From Nocardioidaceae bacterium (GTDB taxonomy: Bacteria > Actinomycetota > Actinomycetes > Propionibacteriales > Nocardioidaceae), in the NCBI GenBank assembly GCA_030655315.1, contig JAURVT010000010.1, forward strand, positions 1 through 64,000: a stretch of DNA of 64,000 nt, in the 5' to 3' direction. Below the pieces are notes generated by a model that was not told where the DNA came from, ran no database searches, and saw nothing but the letters and a program-made list of their open reading frames with translations. How positions within the stretch are numbered: position 1 is the stretch's first letter; each line of letters begins with the position of its first letter. The position numbers and the translations under genes were made by a program. Positions 42,161 to 50,660 of the stretch are shown piece after piece.

Positions 42161-42242
42161 CCGACCGGCGCAAACCGTCCGCCGAGCGGCGCAGACATGA
42201 CCGTCTACCCGGGGGTAACCGACCAACGTGCGCCGCTCGGCG
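42161..42242 (-). repeat. Right arm of the inverted repeat element
   Basis: Inverted partner of 41973-42054, across a 106-bp spacer. Its 63-bp unit is 42180-42242. The arm reaches into the 3' end of the minus-strand glycosyltransferase and supplies its last dozen codons and its TAG stop, so the element has altered that protein's C-terminus. Confidence 0.8.
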
Positions 42243-43032
42243 TGAGGGTGCGGGTGACGAGGCCCTCCTCGGCCATCTGCTCGAGCCAGCCCTCCATCGG
42301 CCACCAGCCCCAGCGGGCGTGGAAGCGGGTGGCGTTGGCGACGATGCTGGTGACGTGCTGCACCGGCGGCGTCCGCGTGGGGTGGTGCTGGTGGAAGGCG
42401 GGGGCGCCGCCGAGCCACCACATCGGGACGCCGGCGGCCCGGGCGCGCTGGCCGAAGTCGGTGTCCTCGCCGCCGTACCCGACGTAGTCCTCGGCGAACC
42501 CTCCGGTCCGCTCCCACGCCGCGGCGCCGAGGGCGAACGAGAGCGACCAGAACAGGCGGTGGTCGGCGGCCAGCACCTCGCCGGGCTCCGGTGCCGGACG
42601 GGCGGCGTGCGGGGCGACGCCGTCGCCGAGCGTCGTCAGGTCGTACCCGTCGGGTGGCGGGGGAGGCAGGTAGGCGACGGTCCCGCACCACAGCGCCGGG
42701 TCGCCGCCGACGACGTGGTCGCGATAGGTGCGCACCAGCTCCGGGCCGGGCACGCAGTCGACGTCGAGGAGGACCAGGACGTCGGCGCCCCGCTCGAGCG
42801 CGGTCCGCGCGCCGGCGTTGCGGGCCGCCGACAGCGGCAGCTCGCCGACGACGGGCACCTCGACGGCGTGGCAGCCGCGACGACGGGCCGCGGCCGTCAC
42901 CTCGGGGTCGCCCATCGACACCACGACGTGGTCGTCGGCGCGCAGCGAGCCCCGGTCCAGGCCCCGCCACTGGAGGGCCAGGTGGTCGAGCCGGCCCCGC
43001 GCGATCGTCACCACCGCGGTGCGGGGCGTCAC
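42205..43032 (-). CDS. Family 2/7-type glycosyltransferase
   Basis: A 275-residue GT-A enzyme. AVVTIARGRLDHLALQWRGLD at the start, VLVLLDVDCVPGPELV as DxD site, and AWERTGGFAEDYVGYGGEDTDFGQRA, the Glyco_transf_7C motif, near 185-210. The last residues (SGARWSVTPG) are coded by the right arm of the repeat element. Its GTG start overlaps the upstream gene's stop (GTGA), third gene of a minus-strand trio of glycosyltransferases. Confidence 0.88.
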   Translation of the reverse strand: MTPRTAVVTIARGRLDHLALQWRGLDRGSLRADDHVVVSMGDPEVTAAARRRGCHAVEVPVVGELPLSAARNAGARTALERGADVLVLLDVDCVPGPELVRTYRDHVVGGDPALWCGTVAYLPPPPPDGYDLTTLGDGVAPHAARPAPEPGEVLAADHRLFWSLSFALGAAAWERTGGFAEDYVGYGGEDTDFGQRARAAGVPMWWLGGAPAFHQHHPTRTPPVQHVTSIVANATRFHARWGWWPMEGWLEQMAEEGLVTRTLTPSGARWSVTPG

Positions 43033-44006
43033 CGCGCTGCGACCTCGGCGACCACGCCGCACAGCCGGTCCAGGGCGTCGGGCGCGGCCCACCGGCTCCA
43101 CTGCTCGCCGCCCAGCGCCTGCGCCTTGCCCAGCAGCGCGGGCCAGTCCTCCGCGTCGGGCCACTGCTCGACGCCGACGGCGATGCCGGCGGCCGCAAGG
43201 GCGCGCGTCGTCGTCACCTGCTCGTCGTGCGGGCGCGGGGACGCGACGACGACGGCCGGTCGCGCGGCGGTGGCGACGTCGGCCAGGGCGTTCTGCCCCG
43301 CGTGGGTGACCACGACGTCCGCCCGGACGAGGTCGTCCCAGAGGTCGGGACGCCAGTCGTCGCCGGTGACGCCGGCCGTCGTCCAGGTCCATCCCGGCGT
43401 GGCGGCGGCGGCCGCGGTCACGTCGGTGCCCGCGACCGCGTCGCCGCCACCCACGACGAGCACGCGACGACCGGTCCCGCCGTCGGGTCGGGGCCGTCCG
43501 GCGTAGCGCGACAGCGCCCCGACGAAGGTCGTGCGGCCCAGGTGTGGCGCGAGCCAGTCGGGGTCGAGCACCTCCTGGGGCCACGGGGCGACCAGCGCGG
43601 TGGCGATCTGCCGTGACAGCGCGTGGGGAGGGTCTCGGCGGTCGCCGGGCTGCTGCAGGAGCACCACCGGGACGCCCAGCGTGCGCATCAGCACCGCCAC
43701 CTCGACCGACACGTCGGCCACCACGGCCGACGGGCGGTGCTGCGCGACCCAGGCGGCGAGCTGGCCGACACGTCGGCCGTACCCGCTCGGACCGGACGGC
43801 GCCCAGTGCAGCGCCCCGTTGGCGGTCACGTCGGCGGGCAGGACGTCCTCGTCGTCGCGATCGAGGCGCAGCACGTGGTCGAACACGTCGGGGTGGTCGG
43901 GCTCGCGGCTGGACAGCAGGGCGACGGGCTGCCCGAGACGGGAGGCGACGAGCTCGGCACGGACCAGGTGGCCCGCGCCGACGTGGTGGGCGTAGTACCC
44001 GATCAC
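43029..44006 (-). CDS. Glycosyltransferase, MurG/GT28-like
   Basis: A 325-residue GT-B protein. The N-terminus IGYYAHHVGAGHLVRAELVASRLG has the Gly-rich turn of GT1/GT28 enzymes (compare MurG GGTGGH). The C-terminal half has RVLVVGGGDA and ADVVVTHAGQNALADVATAARPAVVVASPRPHDEQ, the UDP-sugar binding motif. Starts with GTG overlapping the stop of the upstream gene and overlaps the next by four bases. Probably handles a nucleotide-activated sugar. Acceptor unknown. Confidence 0.85.
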   Translation of the reverse strand: MIGYYAHHVGAGHLVRAELVASRLGQPVALLSSREPDHPDVFDHVLRLDRDDEDVLPADVTANGALHWAPSGPSGYGRRVGQLAAWVAQHRPSAVVADVSVEVAVLMRTLGVPVVLLQQPGDRRDPPHALSRQIATALVAPWPQEVLDPDWLAPHLGRTTFVGALSRYAGRPRPDGGTGRRVLVVGGGDAVAGTDVTAAAAATPGWTWTTAGVTGDDWRPDLWDDLVRADVVVTHAGQNALADVATAARPAVVVASPRPHDEQVTTTRALAAAGIAVGVEQWPDAEDWPALLGKAQALGGEQWSRWAAPDALDRLCGVVAEVAAR

Positions 44007-45079
44007 GCCGCGAGCTCGAGCATGTCGGCGTACGCGTCCTCGTAGAGGTCGGTCATCCGGTCGATCGAGCACGCCGTCTCCGCCCGACGACGTGCGGCGT
44101 CGCGGTCCAGCGCGGTGACGTCGGCAACGGCCGCGGCCATGGCCTGCACGTCGCCGGCGGGCACCAGCCGGCCGCAGGACGCGTCGAGCACCTCGCCCAC
44201 GCCGCCCCGGGCGAACGCGACGACGGGGGTCCCGCAGGCGAGCGACTCGGCCACGACCAGCCCGTACGGCTCGTCCCAGTCGGGCGTGACGAGGGTGGCG
44301 GCGGACCGTCCGACGACCGCGGCCAGCTGGGCGTGGTCGAGGTGGCCGAGGTGGCGGACGTCGTCCCCGAGCAGGGGCCGGACGCACTCGTCGAAGTAGG
44401 CGGGGTCGCTGACCGGGCCCGCGAGGTCCAGCGGCAGCCCGGCGAGGCGGGCCGCCTGGATCGCCAGGTGGGGCGCCTTCTCGGCGACCATCCGACCCGA
44501 CCAGACCAGGCGTGTCCCGCCGGGCCCCTGCGGCCAGCGGCTCACGTCGATGCCGTTGAGCAGCACCGGTACCTGGCCGGTGTGCTGCCAGGACGCCGCC
44601 GTGTGGGCGCTGACGGCCACGAAGCGCCCGCCCGCGCCCCGCGCGACCCGGATCGCGGACTCCAGCCAGGGGGTCGGCGGCGTGTGCAGCGTGGTGAGCA
44701 TCGGCATGGGGATCGTGCGGGCCATGGCGACCGGCAGGTGGTGGAGGCTGTGGTTGTGCACCACGTCGAAGGACGACGCGAGCGGACCGGCGAGACGGAC
44801 CATCAGGTCCAGGTAGGCGTGGTGCTCCTGCAACCAGCCCATCTCGACCATCGACGCGTCCTGCGTGGCCGCGACGGTCAGCTCGAGCGGGTCGACCTGC
44901 AGCGTGTCGACGCCCACCGCGGCGTCGGAGCCGGGCGCGGCGAACAACGACACCCGGTGTCCGCGGCGGGCCAGCTCGCGCGACGCCGCCCACAGGTGGG
45001 CCTCGAGACCACCGGCGAAGGGCTCGCTGACGGGGAAGCGGGAGGACGCGATCATGGCGATGCGCAGACGACGGCTCAC
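44003..45079 (-). CDS. Family 4 glycosyltransferase
   Basis: A 358-residue GT4 enzyme. RIAMIASSRFPVSEPFAGGLEAHLW at the start, FDVVHNHSLHHLPVA, GRFVAVSAHTA, LLNGIDVSRW, LVWSGRMVAEKAPHLAIQAA and the donor-binding EPYGLVVAESLACGTPVVAFARGG all match the family. GTG 45079 is preceded by GGAGG at seven bases. First gene of the minus-strand trio. The 218-bp upstream gap to the SRPBCC gene holds a CCCCCCGGGGGG palindrome (45227-45238) and no clear promoter. Confidence 0.9.
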   Translation of the reverse strand: MSRRLRIAMIASSRFPVSEPFAGGLEAHLWAASRELARRGHRVSLFAAPGSDAAVGVDTLQVDPLELTVAATQDASMVEMGWLQEHHAYLDLMVRLAGPLASSFDVVHNHSLHHLPVAMARTIPMPMLTTLHTPPTPWLESAIRVARGAGGRFVAVSAHTAASWQHTGQVPVLLNGIDVSRWPQGPGGTRLVWSGRMVAEKAPHLAIQAARLAGLPLDLAGPVSDPAYFDECVRPLLGDDVRHLGHLDHAQLAAVVGRSAATLVTPDWDEPYGLVVAESLACGTPVVAFARGGVGEVLDASCGRLVPAGDVQAMAAAVADVTALDRDAARRRAETACSIDRMTDLYEDAYADMLELAA

Positions 45080-45297
45080 GAGGGACCTCCAGAGGGCATG
45101 ACGAGGCAACGCGCCGGGCGTCCTGGTCTGCGCCCGACCCGTCGCCGTGGCGTGGGTGGACGGCCACTCCGAGAGGGGGCCGTGCTCCCGAACGTAGGAG
45201 CAAGGCCCCCCCACCGCACGACGAAGCCCCCCGGGGGGTCCCGGGACGGCGTCCGGCCCGTTCTGCGCCCCCGGTGCCCCGCCACCACGATGGACAG

Positions 45298-45729
45298 ATG
45301 GCCACCACCTCGCGCGTCGTCCACGCCCCGCCCGGGAAGGTCTGGGACGTGCTGGCCGACGGTTGGCTCTACCCGGTCTGGGTGGTCGGGGCGGCCCGGC
45401 TCCGCGAGGTGGACGAGCCCTGGCCGGCCGTCGGCTCGCGCATCCACCACTCGGTGGGCGCCTGGCCGCTGATGCTGGACGACACCACCGAGGTGCTCGT
45501 CAGCGAGCCGCCCACCCGTCTGCGCCTGCGGGCGCGGGGCTGGCCGGCCGGCGAGGCCGAGGTCGACCTCAGGCTCGAGGCGCACGGCGCCGGCACCCTG
45601 GTGACCCTGTGGGAGGACGTCGTCTCCGGACCCGGCCTCCTGGTCGCCCGGCCCCTGCGCGTCCTGCCCATCAAGCTCCGCAACACCGAGACGCTCCAGC
45701 GGCTGGCCTTCGTCGCCGAGCGCCGGTGA
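45298..45729 (+). CDS. SRPBCC family (START-like) protein
   Basis: A 143-residue helix-grip protein of the polyketide-cyclase/START-like superfamily, opening with TSRVVHAPPGKVWDVLADGWLYPVWVVGA. It contains a hydrophobic cavity fold that binds lipids or aromatic compounds. ATG 45298 is preferred: CACGAT stands six bases upstream. First gene of a four-gene redox cassette. Confidence 0.85.
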   Translation: MATTSRVVHAPPGKVWDVLADGWLYPVWVVGAARLREVDEPWPAVGSRIHHSVGAWPLMLDDTTEVLVSEPPTRLRLRARGWPAGEAEVDLRLEAHGAGTLVTLWEDVVSGPGLLVARPLRVLPIKLRNTETLQRLAFVAERR

Positions 45730-45765
45730 CCCCGTGACCCACCCCCACCACCCGAGGAGATCGAC

Positions 45766-46947
45766 GTGCGCGCACTGACCTGGCAGGGCAAGCGGAAGGT
45801 GTCGGTCGAGACCGTCCCCGACCCCGTCATCGAGCAGCCCACCGACGCGGTCGTGCGGGTGACGTCGACGGCCATCTGCGGCTCCGACCTGCACCTGTAC
45901 GAGGTGCTCGGCCCGTTCCTGTCCCCAGGTGACGTGCTGGGCCACGAGACCATGGGCGTCGTCGAGGCCGTCGGCTCCGAGGTGGGCCACCTGGCCGTCG
46001 GCGACCGTGTGGTCGTGCCGTTCAACATCTCGTGCGGCACCTGCTGGATGTGCTCGCGCGGACTGTTCGCGCAGTGCGAGACCACCCAGGTCACCGCGCA
46101 GGGCAAGGGCGCCTCGCTGTTCGGCTACACCTCGCTCTACGGGTCCGTCCCGGGCGGGCAGGCCGAGTACCTGCGGGTCCCGCAGGCGCAGTTCGGGCCG
46201 GTCAAGGTGCCGGAGGGCGTCGACGACGAGCGCTTCCTCTACCTGTCCGACGTGCTGCCGACCGCCTGGCAGGCGTTCGACTTCGCCGAGGTCCCCGAGG
46301 GCGGCACCGTCGCCGTGCTCGGTCTCGGCCCGATCGGCCAGATGACGGCCCGCATCGCGCTGCACGCCGGACGTCGCGTCATCGGCGTCGACCGCGTGCC
46401 CGAGCGGCTCGCCCTGGCGGCGCAGTGGGGCGTCGAGGTGGTCGACCTCGACCAGGTCGACGACGTCGCCGCCGCGATCCTCGACCTCACCCAGGGCCGG
46501 GGGGCCGACGGTGTCGTCGACGCGGTCGGCATGGAGTCCCATGGCTCGCCGGTGGCCAAGGCCGCGATCGGTGCGGTCGGCCTGCTGCCCGACGCCGTGG
46601 CCGTCCCGCTGGCCGACAAGCTGGCGGTCGACCGCCTCGAGGCGCTGCGCACCGCGGTCAAGGCCGTCCGCCGCGGCGGCACGGTCTCGATCAGCGGCGT
46701 CTACGGCGGCGAGGTCGACCCGCTGCCGCTGATGGAGATGTTCGACCGCGGCATCTCGATGCGGATGGGCCAGTGCCACGTGAAGCGCTGGACCGACGAC
46801 ATCGTGGCGGTCCTGGACCAGGACGCCGACGTGCTGGGCACCGAGTCGCTGGCGACGCACCGGGTCTCGCTCGAGGAGGCGCCGCAGGCCTACGAGATGT
46901 TCCAGAAGAAGCAGGACGGCTGCATCAAGGTGGTGCTCAAGCCGTGA
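45766..46947 (+). CDS. Zinc-dependent alcohol dehydrogenase
   Basis: A 393-residue MDR-family dehydrogenase, nearest in pattern to the glutathione-independent formaldehyde dehydrogenase group. Catalytic zinc ligands lie in TAICGSDLHLYE and GHETMGVVEAVG. The structural zinc Cys cluster is CGTCWMCSRGLFAQCE, and the NAD site is VAVLGLGPIGQMTARIA. GTG start with GAGGAGATCGAC upstream. Overlaps the SDR gene by four bases. The long insert after the Cys cluster is usual for this subgroup. Confidence 0.92.
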   Translation: MRALTWQGKRKVSVETVPDPVIEQPTDAVVRVTSTAICGSDLHLYEVLGPFLSPGDVLGHETMGVVEAVGSEVGHLAVGDRVVVPFNISCGTCWMCSRGLFAQCETTQVTAQGKGASLFGYTSLYGSVPGGQAEYLRVPQAQFGPVKVPEGVDDERFLYLSDVLPTAWQAFDFAEVPEGGTVAVLGLGPIGQMTARIALHAGRRVIGVDRVPERLALAAQWGVEVVDLDQVDDVAAAILDLTQGRGADGVVDAVGMESHGSPVAKAAIGAVGLLPDAVAVPLADKLAVDRLEALRTAVKAVRRGGTVSISGVYGGEVDPLPLMEMFDRGISMRMGQCHVKRWTDDIVAVLDQDADVLGTESLATHRVSLEEAPQAYEMFQKKQDGCIKVVLKP

Positions 46948-47876
46948 CGTCCGCCGCCGGCCCGCGCGTCGTCCTCGTCACCGGCGCGTCCAGCGGCATC
47001 GGGCGCGCCGCGGCCCACCAGTCCGCCGCCGCGGGCGACCACGTGGTGCTCGTCGCGCGGTCGCGGGACACGCTCGAGGAGGTCGCGGCGGAGTGCGCCG
47101 GCGCTGCGTCCACCCTCGTGCTGCCCACCGACATCTCCTCCGACGACGAGGTGGCGGCGTGCGTGGCCGCCGCGCTGCAGAAGCACGGACGCGTCGACGC
47201 GGTGGTGCACAGCGCCGGCGTGGTGGCCTACGGACGTACCGAGGAGGTGCCCGTCGACGTGTTCGACCAGGTGGTCCGGACCAATCTGCTGGGGTCGGTC
47301 AACCTCGCCCGGCACCTGCTGCCGCCCATGCGCGAGCGCGACAGCGGCACGTTCGTCCAGATCGGCTCGATCATCGGCCACATCGCCGTCCCGACGATGT
47401 CGCCGTACGTGGTGAGCAAGTGGGGGGTGCGGGCCCTCACCCGCCAGCTCCAGATCGAGAACCGCGACCGCCGGGGCGTGCGGATCTGCTACGTCTCGCC
47501 GGGTGGCGTCGACACGCCGATCTACCTGCAGGCCGCCAACTACAGCGGCTTCGTCGGACGCCCGCCGCCGCCGGTCTACCGTCCCGAGACGGTGGCCCGT
47601 GCCGCGCTGCGGCAGATCGACCGCCCGCGCGACCGCACGCAGGTGGGCATCGCCAACGGCGTCATGCGCCTCGGTTTCACCCTGCTGCCACGGGTGTTCG
47701 ACGCGATCGTCGGGCCGATGTTCCCGGTGGCGGCCAAGGACCTGACCCACCCCGTCGCACCGGGCACGGGCAACGTCCTCGAGGCCAGGCCTCAGGACGA
47801 CCGCCTGCGCGGGCAGCAGGGCAGCGCCGTCGTCGGCGTGCTGCGCAACCTGCGACGACGGGTGGGGCGCCGGTGA
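46944..47876 (+). CDS. Short-chain dehydrogenase/reductase
   Basis: A 310-residue SDR with the cofactor motif VTGASSGIGRA (TGxxxGIG), HSAGVV, the active-site Ser in QIGSIIGHIAVP and the YVVSK pair (YxxxK). A C-terminal extension of about 60 residues ends in arginines. It overlaps both neighbours by four bases, so it is translationally coupled to the alcohol dehydrogenase and the FAD enzyme. Substrate unknown. Confidence 0.92.
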   Translation: MTSAAGPRVVLVTGASSGIGRAAAHQSAAAGDHVVLVARSRDTLEEVAAECAGAASTLVLPTDISSDDEVAACVAAALQKHGRVDAVVHSAGVVAYGRTEEVPVDVFDQVVRTNLLGSVNLARHLLPPMRERDSGTFVQIGSIIGHIAVPTMSPYVVSKWGVRALTRQLQIENRDRRGVRICYVSPGGVDTPIYLQAANYSGFVGRPPPPVYRPETVARAALRQIDRPRDRTQVGIANGVMRLGFTLLPRVFDAIVGPMFPVAAKDLTHPVAPGTGNVLEARPQDDRLRGQQGSAVVGVLRNLRRRVGRR

Positions 47877-49450
47877 GCGTCGACGCGGTCGTCGTGGGCG
47901 CCGGCCCCAACGGGCTGGCGGCCGCCAACCACCTCGCCGACGCCGGCTGGTCGGTGCTCGTGCTGGAGGCGCAGGACGAGCTCGGGGGAGCGGTGCGCAG
48001 CGACCGCGAGCTCCACCCGGACTTCGTCCAGGACACCTTCAGCGCCTTCTACCCGCTCGGGGCCGCCTCGCCGGCGATGACCGCGCTCGACCTGGAGTCG
48101 CACGGCCTGCGCTGGCTGCACGCGCCCGCGGTCCTCGGGCACCCGATGCCCGGGGGCGACTGGGCGATGATCCTGCGCGACCGCGACGCCACCTGCACCC
48201 GGATGGAGGCGCAGCACGCCGGGGACGGGCAGGCATGGGCCGACCTGTGCCGCACCTGGGACCGCGTCGGCGACGACCTCGTCCATGCCCTGATGACGCC
48301 GTTCCCGCCGGTGAGGGCGGGGCTCGGGCTGCTCGGCCGGCTGCGGCACGTCGGCGGGCTGGGGTTCGTCAAGATGCTCCTGGAGCCGGTGACGCACCTG
48401 GGCTCCAGCCGGTTCGGCGGTCTCGCTCCGCAGCTCCTGCTCGCGGGCAACGCCGGGCACGCCGACATCCCCCTCGACGCGCCGGGCTCGGGCCTGATGG
48501 GCGTCCTGATGTCGATGCTCGCCCAGACCGTCGGGTTCCCGGTGCCCGAGGGAGGCGCCGGCGCGCTCACGCAGGCGATGGCCCGTCGCCTCGAGAGCCG
48601 CGGAGGGACGATCCGCTGCGGCGCACGCGTCGAGCGGGTGCTGGTCCGCGACGGTCGCGCCCACGCGGTGCGCCTCGCCGGCGGTGAGGTGGTCCCGGTC
48701 GGACGCGCCGTCGTGGCCGACGTCGTCGCCACCCACCTCTACGGCGGCCTCGTCGACGACGCCGACCTCCCGCCGCGCACCGTCTCGGCCATGACGAGGT
48801 TCCAGCTGGACCCCGGCACCGTCAAGGTCGACTGGGCCCTCGACCGGCCCGTCCCGTGGGCGTCCCCGCCGCCGGTCGCGCCGGGCACCGTGCACGTCGC
48901 GGACTCCGTGGACCAGATGGTCGAGGCGCTCACCCAGGTGGGCACGCACACCGTCCCGGCCCGTCCGTTCCTGCTCACCGGGCAGATGACGACGAGCGAC
49001 CCGTCGCGCTCGCCCGCGGGCACCGAGTCGTTCTGGGCCTACACCCACGTGCCCCAGGAGACCCGTCGCGACGCCGGCGGCGACGTCAGCGGCACCTGGG
49101 ACGAGTCCGACCGCGAGACCATGGGCGATCGCATCCAGGCCGAGATGGAGGCCCTCGCCCCCGGTTTCGGGTCGTCCGTGGTCGCGCGACGGGTGCTCGG
49201 CCCCCGCGAGCTGCAGGCCCGCGACGCCAACCTCGTCGGTGGCGCGATCAACGGCGGCACCTCGCAGCTGCACCAGGAGCTCGTCTTCCGTCCCGTTCCG
49301 GGTCTCGGCCGCGCCGGCACCCCCGTCAAGGGCCTCTTCCTCGGCTCGGCCTCGGCCCACCCGGGGGGCGGCGTCCACGGCGCCGCCGGCACCAACGCGG
49401 CCCGCGCCGCCCTCGCCGCCGACCGGCGTCGGTTCCTCTCGCGCCGCTGA
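47873..49450 (+). CDS. FAD-dependent oxidoreductase, phytoene desaturase-like
   Basis: A 525-residue flavoprotein of the amine oxidase/phytoene desaturase superfamily. The dinucleotide-binding motif is VVVGAGPNGLAAANHLADAG, followed by VLVLEAQDELGGAVRS. The C-terminal FAD motif is LFLGSASAHPGGGVHGAAGTNAARAA. It resembles mammalian PYROXD2-like bacterial proteins more than true carotenoid desaturases, and no other carotenoid gene is nearby. GTG overlaps the SDR stop by four bases. Last gene of the cassette. Confidence 0.9.
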   Translation: MSVDAVVVGAGPNGLAAANHLADAGWSVLVLEAQDELGGAVRSDRELHPDFVQDTFSAFYPLGAASPAMTALDLESHGLRWLHAPAVLGHPMPGGDWAMILRDRDATCTRMEAQHAGDGQAWADLCRTWDRVGDDLVHALMTPFPPVRAGLGLLGRLRHVGGLGFVKMLLEPVTHLGSSRFGGLAPQLLLAGNAGHADIPLDAPGSGLMGVLMSMLAQTVGFPVPEGGAGALTQAMARRLESRGGTIRCGARVERVLVRDGRAHAVRLAGGEVVPVGRAVVADVVATHLYGGLVDDADLPPRTVSAMTRFQLDPGTVKVDWALDRPVPWASPPPVAPGTVHVADSVDQMVEALTQVGTHTVPARPFLLTGQMTTSDPSRSPAGTESFWAYTHVPQETRRDAGGDVSGTWDESDRETMGDRIQAEMEALAPGFGSSVVARRVLGPRELQARDANLVGGAINGGTSQLHQELVFRPVPGLGRAGTPVKGLFLGSASAHPGGGVHGAAGTNAARAALAADRRRFLSRR

Positions 49451-49623
49451 CCGTCCAGCGGTGGGTACGGCCCCAGGATGCCGGTCGAGGTGGGGCCGTT
49501 CCCACCGCCGGCAGAACCCCGAGAAAAAAAGATCCGCGAACCCGCGTCACGAATCGCGCCCACCCGCGTCCTGGTGATGAGAGCGGACGCAGGGGCGCCC
49601 GCCGCAGAGCCGGGGAGGCAGCC

Positions 49624-50346
49624 GTGGACGACCAGATGCACCAGCGTCCGCCGCGGGGAGCGCGACGCACGGGGATCGACGCCGAGCGCGTGCAGCTGCT
49701 CGAGGACGCCGTCGGGGGCGACGTCCGGGGCACTGGCCTGGCGGAGGTGATCGCGCTCGAGGTGGGAGCGAGCGCGGGCGCCGACGGCACGCCGCTGCGG
49801 CGGCTGTTCACCGACCTCGAGGGGGTGTACGACCGGCTCGTCGGGGAGGAGCCGGCCTATGAGGTGGCTCGGGCTCTCGGGACCGGGTGGGCCGAGGCCA
49901 GTGCCGCCCACCTGGAGACGGTGTCGTGCGAGGACCCGCTCACCGGCCTCGCGACCACGCAGCACCTGCGCTCGCGCCTCGGCGACCTGTACCGCGTCGC
50001 GCGGCGGGACTGCGTGCCCGTGACCGACACGCACGTCCTGGTCGTGGCCGACCTGCCGACGCCCGCCGCCGGCGTCCCGTCGCTGCTGCGGTCGTTGACG
50101 ATGCTCGAGGCCGCCACGCTGGTGCGCACCGTCTTCGACGGCGCCGAGACCATCGCCCAGCTGGGCGAGCTGCGCACCGTCGCCCTGGTCGACCGCACGG
50201 CGCACGTCGACGACGCCGCCGCGGCGGTCGCGACGCTGCTGCGGACCCGGGCCCGACGGCTCGGGGGCATCGCCTCCGTCGGGGTGCAGCTGCTCCCCGA
50301 GGACGAGGACTCCGCGACGAGCCTGCTCGGGCAGCTCGCGCGGTAG
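49624..50346 (+). CDS. Degenerate GGDEF-like protein
   Basis: A 240-residue protein. The middle block CEDPLTGLATTQHLRSRLGDLYR (about 98-120) is the entry to a GGDEF diguanylate cyclase domain, but no GG(D/E)EF active site is found further on. The corresponding stretch reads AETIAQLGELRTVALVDRTAHVDD. It is therefore likely inactive as a cyclase and may bind nucleotide or act as an adaptor. A helical N-terminus of 90 residues precedes it. GTG 49624 is taken because GGAGG lies five bases upstream; an in-frame ATG four codons later is possible. Confidence 0.7.
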   Translation: MDDQMHQRPPRGARRTGIDAERVQLLEDAVGGDVRGTGLAEVIALEVGASAGADGTPLRRLFTDLEGVYDRLVGEEPAYEVARALGTGWAEASAAHLETVSCEDPLTGLATTQHLRSRLGDLYRVARRDCVPVTDTHVLVVADLPTPAAGVPSLLRSLTMLEAATLVRTVFDGAETIAQLGELRTVALVDRTAHVDDAAAAVATLLRTRARRLGGIASVGVQLLPEDEDSATSLLGQLAR

Positions 50347-50660
50347 ATCAGGTGGGCCGCCCCGCCGTCGGGGGGAGGCACGACAGCGGCTGGATCTCGG
50401 GACCAGCCGGCTCGTGCCCCCTGGCGGGGCGACCCACCGCACCACCGACGGGTCCCCGTCGTCCGGCCCTCGGGGCGCCGGGCGACGGGGACCGTTCCAC
50501 GTCCGGGCATGGCCCATCGGTGTCATCTGGACGCGTTCGGGCCCGCGAGCGCGGCCCAGCGGTGACGATGGCGGTCGCCGATGCACCCTCGTGGGAGGGG
50601 GTGCGCCGGCGGGCCGTCGAGGCGGCCCCGGGTGTCGGGGCCGTGTGGGAGGCTTCTGCC
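50347..50660. other. 314-bp gap without a recognisable gene
   Basis: No small open frame here has both coding bias and a start signal. The stretch holds a strong hairpin: 50452-50466 pairs with 50478-50492 over 15 bases with one mismatch. This may end the GGDEF-like gene's transcript. The rest is GC-rich and featureless to me. Confidence 0.55.
50452..50492. terminator. Hairpin downstream of the GGDEF-like gene
   Basis: GTCCCCGTCGTCCGG pairs with CCGGGCGACGGGGAC with one mismatch and an 11-nt loop. No U-tract. It lies 106 bp after the stop codon, so a terminator role is only suggested. Confidence 0.4.

Noticed and set aside
45227-45238. CCCCCCGGGGGG palindrome between divergent genes
   Set aside because: A homopolymeric palindrome is likely in this composition and has no clear place relative to either start.
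47873-49450. Carotenoid desaturase reading of the FAD oxidoreductase
   Set aside because: The FAD motifs are shared, but no crtB/crtE-type genes are nearby and the sequence resembles PYROXD2-like proteins more closely.
49500-49530. A-rich tract (seven A) before the GGDEF-like gene
   Set aside because: It stands out by composition, but no hairpin precedes it and no minus-strand gene ends there, so I cannot call a terminator or promoter.
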